From contig JBBSLT010000117.1 in assembly GCA_038233555.1 (NCBI GenBank), positions 1-7,645 on the forward strand: a stretch of 7,645 bases of DNA, in the 5' to 3' direction. Numbering within the stretch: the first letter of the stretch is position 1; every line of letters starts with the position of its first letter. Positions 4,436 through 7,645 of the stretch are shown piece by piece. The position numbers and the translations under genes were made by a program. Origin of the DNA: JADDRA01 sp038233555 (GTDB taxonomy: Bacteria > Actinomycetota > Acidimicrobiia > Acidimicrobiales > CADCSY01). Under the pieces are notes generated by a model. The model was not told the DNA's origin, searched no databases, and saw only the letters and a program-made list of their open reading frames with translations.

Positions 4436-5806
4436 GTGAACGTGTCGCTTCCCTGGTCGCCCGTCTCCTGGCGTCAGCTGGCCGCTGTGCAGCAGCCCGA
4501 CTGGCCCGACGAAACCGCCCTCGATCTCGTGCTCAAGCAGCTCGCCACCTACCCGCCGCTCGTCTTTGCCGGTGAGGCACGGGCCCTGACGGCCAGCTTG
4601 GCCGCCGTGGCCGACGGCAAGGCCTTCCTCCTCCAGGCGGGCGACTGCGCTGAGTCCTTCGAGGCCTTCTCGGCCGACACCATCCGCGACAAGCTGCGCC
4701 TGATCCTGCAGATGGCGGTGGTCCTCACCTACAGCTCCGGGGTCCCGGTGGTCAAGGTGGGCCGCATCGCCGGCCAGTTCGCCAAGCCCCGCTCCTCCCC
4801 CACCGAGTGGGTGGGCGATCTCGAGCTTCCGTCGTTCCGGGGCCACATGGTCAACGACATGGCCCCCACGGCCGACGCCCGGGTGGCCGACCCCTCCCGC
4901 CTGCTCACCGCCTACCACCAGGCGTCGGCCACGCTCAACCTCCTCCGGGCCTTCACCAAGGGCGGCTTCGCCGACCTCAACCGGGTACACGCCTGGAACC
5001 AGGAGTTCGTGGCCTCCAGCCGGGAGGGCCGGCGCTACGAGGTCATCGCCGACGGCATCGAGCGGGCCCTGCGGTTCATGGCCGCTTGTGGCATCAACCT
5101 CGAGTCCGAGCACCAGCTCCACCAGGTCGACTTCTACACCAGCCACGAAGCCTTGCTCCTCGGCTATGAGGAGGCGCTGACCCGCCAGGACAGCCTCACC
5201 GGCGACTGGTACGACTGTTCCGCCCACCTGCTGTGGATCGGCGAGCGCACCCGGGCGATCGAGGGCGCCCACGTCGAGTTCCTGGCCGGCGTGGCCAACC
5301 CCCTCGGGTGCAAGCTGGGCCCGAGCGCCACCGCCGACGAGGTGCTCGAGCTGTGTGAGGCCCTCAACCCCGACCGGGTGCCAGGTCGTCTCACCCTCGT
5401 CACCCGGATGGGAGCCGAGGCGGTGGAAGAGCGCCTGCGCCCCCTGCTGCGGGCGGTCAAGACCGCCGGTCACCCCGTGGTATGGGCGTGCGACCCCATG
5501 CACGGCAACACCTTCACCTCCGAGGGCGGCCGCAAGACCCGCCACCTCGATGCCGTCCTGGCCGAGATCAGCGGGTTCTTCGCCGCCCACCGGGCCGAAG
5601 GCACGTGGCCCGGAGGCGTGCACGTCGAGCTCACCGGCGACGACGTGACCGAGTGCCTGGGAGGCGCCGAGGAGATCCTCGATGCCCACCTCGAGCAGCG
5701 CTACGAAACCATGTGCGACCCCCGCCTCAACGCCCGCCAGAGCCTCGACCTCGCCTTCCGGGTCGCCGAGCTGTTGGCGCCATCGCAAGCAGTGCTTGCT
5801 CGGTGA
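4436..5806 (+). CDS. Class II 3-deoxy-D-arabino-heptulosonate 7-phosphate (DAHP) synthase
   Basis: This enzyme condenses phosphoenolpyruvate and erythrose 4-phosphate to DAHP, the committed first step of the shikimate pathway to aromatic amino acids. The 456-residue protein aligns along its length with the class II (plant/mycobacterial AroG) type. Visible blocks are QAGDCAESFE (67-76) with metal-ligand Cys71, KVGRIAGQFAKPRS (107-120), SHEALLLGYE (236-245), SAHLLWIGERTR (262-273), GCKLGPS (291-297), RLTLVTRMG (318-326), CDPMHGNT with His356 (352-359), TGDDVTECLGG with Glu406 (400-410) and CDPRLN with Asp428 (427-432). All four metal ligands known from the M. tuberculosis enzyme are present. 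The N-terminal part before Cys71 is about 16 residues shorter than in that enzyme, where the N-terminal region helps form allosteric interfaces, so feedback control may differ. The start is GTG 4436. GTG 4442 is better spaced from AGAG at 4431-4434 and costs only two residues. Its neighbours suggest an operon with the sigma factor. Confidence 0.96.
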   Translation: MNVSLPWSPVSWRQLAAVQQPDWPDETALDLVLKQLATYPPLVFAGEARALTASLAAVADGKAFLLQAGDCAESFEAFSADTIRDKLRLILQMAVVLTYSSGVPVVKVGRIAGQFAKPRSSPTEWVGDLELPSFRGHMVNDMAPTADARVADPSRLLTAYHQASATLNLLRAFTKGGFADLNRVHAWNQEFVASSREGRRYEVIADGIERALRFMAACGINLESEHQLHQVDFYTSHEALLLGYEEALTRQDSLTGDWYDCSAHLLWIGERTRAIEGAHVEFLAGVANPLGCKLGPSATADEVLELCEALNPDRVPGRLTLVTRMGAEAVEERLRPLLRAVKTAGHPVVWACDPMHGNTFTSEGGRKTRHLDAVLAEISGFFAAHRAEGTWPGGVHVELTGDDVTECLGGAEEILDAHLEQRYETMCDPRLNARQSLDLAFRVAELLAPSQAVLAR

Positions 5807-5861
5807 GGCTGATCGTGCTCCGACCCACGGGCCGATCCCGCCGGTCTCCGCGTAGCTCTCC
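5807..5861 (+). other. Short spacer between DAHP synthase and GH15 gene
   Basis: These 55 bp hold no gene. I see no hairpin followed by a T-run and no clear -10/-35 pair. Only a loose GATCG...CGATC inverted repeat (5811-5815 with 5833-5837) is visible. Read-through from the DAHP synthase gene is therefore plausible, but a separate promoter for the GH15 gene within the upstream coding sequence cannot be excluded. Confidence 0.5.
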
Positions 5862-7645
5862 GTGAGTTCGCCCCTGGAGGACTACGCCCTGCTGGGCGAC
5901 ACCGAGTCGGCAGCCCTGGTGTCGGCCCACGGCTCCATCGACTGGCTGTGCTTCCCCCGCTTCGACTCCCCCGCCTGCTTCGCCGCCCTGCTCGGCAACC
6001 CTGAGCACGGTCGCTGGCTGCTCGCCCCCTCCGACGGGCGCCGTTGCCAAAGCCGGGCCTATCGCGACGGCGGCCTGGTGCTCGAAACCCGCTACGAGAC
6101 CGACAGTGGCGCCGTCACGGTGATCGACTGCATGCCCCCTCGCAGCGGCAGTCCTGACCTGGTCCGGGTGGTGCGGGGCGAGGCCGGACGGGTGGAGATG
6201 CGCATGGAGCTCGTCATCCGCTTCGACTACGGCCACATCGTCCCCTGGGTGCGCCGCATCGAGGGCCGCACCGTCGCTCTCGGTGGCCCTGACGGGCTGT
6301 GCCTGAGCACCCCGGTCCACGTCCACGGCGAAGAGCTGCGCACGGTGGCCACCTTCGTCGTCTCCGCCGGCGACGAGGTGCCCTTCGACCTCACCTGGTT
6401 TCCGTCCCACGAGCCGATTCCGGCCGCCATCGACCCTCTGGGCGCCGTCGAGGCCGCCGACCGGTGGTGGCAGGACTGGGCGGCTCAGCTCACCTACCAA
6501 GGCCAGTGGCGCGAGGCGGTGCAACGCTCGCTGTGCGTGCTCAAGGCCCTCACCTTCGGCCCCACCGGGGCAGTGGTGGCGGCACCGACCACGTCGCTGC
6601 CCGAGGAGCTCGGCGGCGAGCGCAACTGGGACTACCGCTACTCGTGGCTGCGCGACGCCACCTTCACCCTCGACGCCCTGTTGGCGTCGGGCTACACCGA
6701 GGAGGCGCTGGCCTGGCGCGACTGGTTGCTGCGCTCGGTGGCCGGTGATCCCCACGAGCTGCAGATCATGTATGGCGTGGGCGGCGAACGGCGCCTGCCC
6801 GAACTGACGCTCGGGTGGCTTCCGGGCTACGAGGGATCCACGCCAGTGCGGGTGGGCAATGGCGCCTGGGACCAGTTTCAGATCGACGTCTACGGCGAGG
6901 TGCTCGACTCCCTCCACCAGGCCCGCCGCTCGGGCATCGAGTCAAATGAGACTGCCTGGTCGCTCCAGCGGGCCCTCCTCGACAACCTCGAACGGGTGTG
7001 GGACCAGCCCGACGAAGGGCTGTGGGAGGTGCGCTCGGGGCGCCAGCACTTCACCCACTCCAAGGTCATGGCCTGGGTGGCCCTCGACCGGGCCGTGGCC
7101 GGGATCGAGCGCTACGGCTTCGACGGCCCCGTGGAACGCTGGCGGGCACTGCGCGACCACATCCACGCCGAGGTCTGCGAGAAGGGCTACGACGCCGAGC
7201 GCAACACCTTCGTCCAGCACTACGGCGGCACCGGCCTCGACGCCAGCCTGCTCATGCTCCCCCTGGTCCACTTCCTGCCCTTCGACGACCCCCGGATCGT
7301 CGGCACGGTGGAGGCCGTCGAGGCCGAGCTGATGGTCGACGGCTTCGTCCACCGCTACGACATGGGCCACACCGACGACGGGCTGGCCGGAGGCGAGGCC
7401 TCGTTCCTCATGTGCAGCTTCTGGCTGGCCGACTGCCTGCACCTCATCGGGCGCCACCGAGACGCCTGCGAGCTCTTCGAGCGGCTGCTCGACGTCCGCA
7501 ACGACGTGGGCCTGCTGGCCGAGGAGTACGACGCCGGCGCCGGGCGCATGATCGGCAACTTCCCCCAGGCCTTCAGCCACGTGGCCCTCATCAACACCGC
7601 CGGCATCCTCTCGGCACCTTCCGACCCCGCCCAAGAGCGTCGGGC
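5862..7645 (+). CDS. Glycoside hydrolase family 15 enzyme (trehalase/glucoamylase-like), 3' end cut off by window edge
   Basis: The open frame runs 594 complete codons from GTG 5862 to the window edge without a stop. It opens with the GH15 N-terminal signature SSPLEDYALLGDTESAALVS and GSIDWLCFPRFDSPACFAALLG, which begins the beta-sandwich domain. The (alpha/alpha)6 barrel carries GGERNWDYRYSWLRDA (251-266), LQIMYGV, GNGAWDQFQIDVYGE (332-346), QPDEGLWEVRSGRQHFTHSK with likely catalytic acid Glu389, the QHYGGTGLDASLLMLPLV stretch, LLAEEYDA with likely catalytic base Glu554, and NFPQAFSHVALIN (566-578). Both catalytic glutamates are intact. GH15 inverting enzymes release glucose from alpha-linked glucans or trehalose. 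This bacterial subgroup resembles mycobacterial trehalase, but trehalose specificity is not proven. No signal peptide is seen, so it is probably cytoplasmic. An in-frame TAG at 5853 forces the start at 5862 or later. Its ribosome-binding site is poor. Only a short C-terminal end should be missing, since the NFPQAFSH motif lies near the usual terminus. Confidence 0.93.
   Translation, partial: MSSPLEDYALLGDTESAALVSAHGSIDWLCFPRFDSPACFAALLGNPEHGRWLLAPSDGRRCQSRAYRDGGLVLETRYETDSGAVTVIDCMPPRSGSPDLVRVVRGEAGRVEMRMELVIRFDYGHIVPWVRRIEGRTVALGGPDGLCLSTPVHVHGEELRTVATFVVSAGDEVPFDLTWFPSHEPIPAAIDPLGAVEAADRWWQDWAAQLTYQGQWREAVQRSLCVLKALTFGPTGAVVAAPTTSLPEELGGERNWDYRYSWLRDATFTLDALLASGYTEEALAWRDWLLRSVAGDPHELQIMYGVGGERRLPELTLGWLPGYEGSTPVRVGNGAWDQFQIDVYGEVLDSLHQARRSGIESNETAWSLQRALLDNLERVWDQPDEGLWEVRSGRQHFTHSKVMAWVALDRAVAGIERYGFDGPVERWRALRDHIHAEVCEKGYDAERNTFVQHYGGTGLDASLLMLPLVHFLPFDDPRIVGTVEAVEAELMVDGFVHRYDMGHTDDGLAGGEASFLMCSFWLADCLHLIGRHRDACELFERLLDVRNDVGLLAEEYDAGAGRMIGNFPQAFSHVALINTAGILSAPSDPAQERR

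Noticed and set aside
4391..5788. 465-codon minus-strand open frame opposite DAHP synthase
   Set aside because: No motif is recognisable, and the other strand encodes a full-length enzyme with all metal ligands.
5727..6917. 396-codon minus-strand open frame opposite the GH15 gene
   Set aside because: It is antisense to conserved GH15 motifs and has no recognisable domain.

Overview
The window is GC-rich and gene-dense. It looks like chromosomal DNA of an actinobacterium, and I would guess an Acidimicrobiia-type lineage. That inference rests on third-position G/C bias, two flavin/F420-type enzyme families, a class II (mycobacterial-type) DAHP synthase, a GH15 trehalase/glucoamylase-like enzyme and an actinobacterial-looking stand-alone NuoF-like protein. 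No rRNA, tRNA, CRISPR array, insertion sequence or phage gene is visible.

The layout is two divergent gene blocks either side of a 197-bp control region (about 2953-3149). The left block reads on the minus strand, in transcription order: a NuoF-like flavin/Fe-S protein (2952-1507), nadD (1514-810), rsfS (846-385) and the start of a luciferase-like, probably F420-dependent oxidoreductase (380 to the window edge). Its genes overlap or nearly touch, so it is very likely one operon. It joins NAD biosynthesis, an NAD(H)-oxidoreductase-type protein and the ribosome silencing factor. The nadD-rsfS pair is a widespread bacterial arrangement. The NuoF-like partner is less usual.

The right block reads on the plus strand: a divergent sigma-70 family factor (about 3150-3998), a PPOX/F420-type split-barrel protein (4012-4422), class II DAHP synthase (4436-5806, first step of the shikimate pathway) and a GH15 glycosidase (5862 to the window edge). 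The first three are separated by only 13 bp each and the last by 55 bp.

The most unusual points are: (1) three perfect in-frame copies of a 27-bp tandem repeat at the very start of nadD, giving a repeated nonapeptide ahead of the nucleotide-binding motif; (2) the leader of the sigma gene, with an ECF-type promoter match (GGAAC-N18-GTT), a long imperfect hairpin and a shorter hairpin that competes for the same bases; (3) the sigma factor itself, with a shortened region 3 and an atypical -35-recognition helix; and (4) the orphan NuoF-like protein, with a Pro/Asp/Glu-rich insertion and no NuoE/NuoG partner in view. I found no clear-cut new defence or mobile system here.
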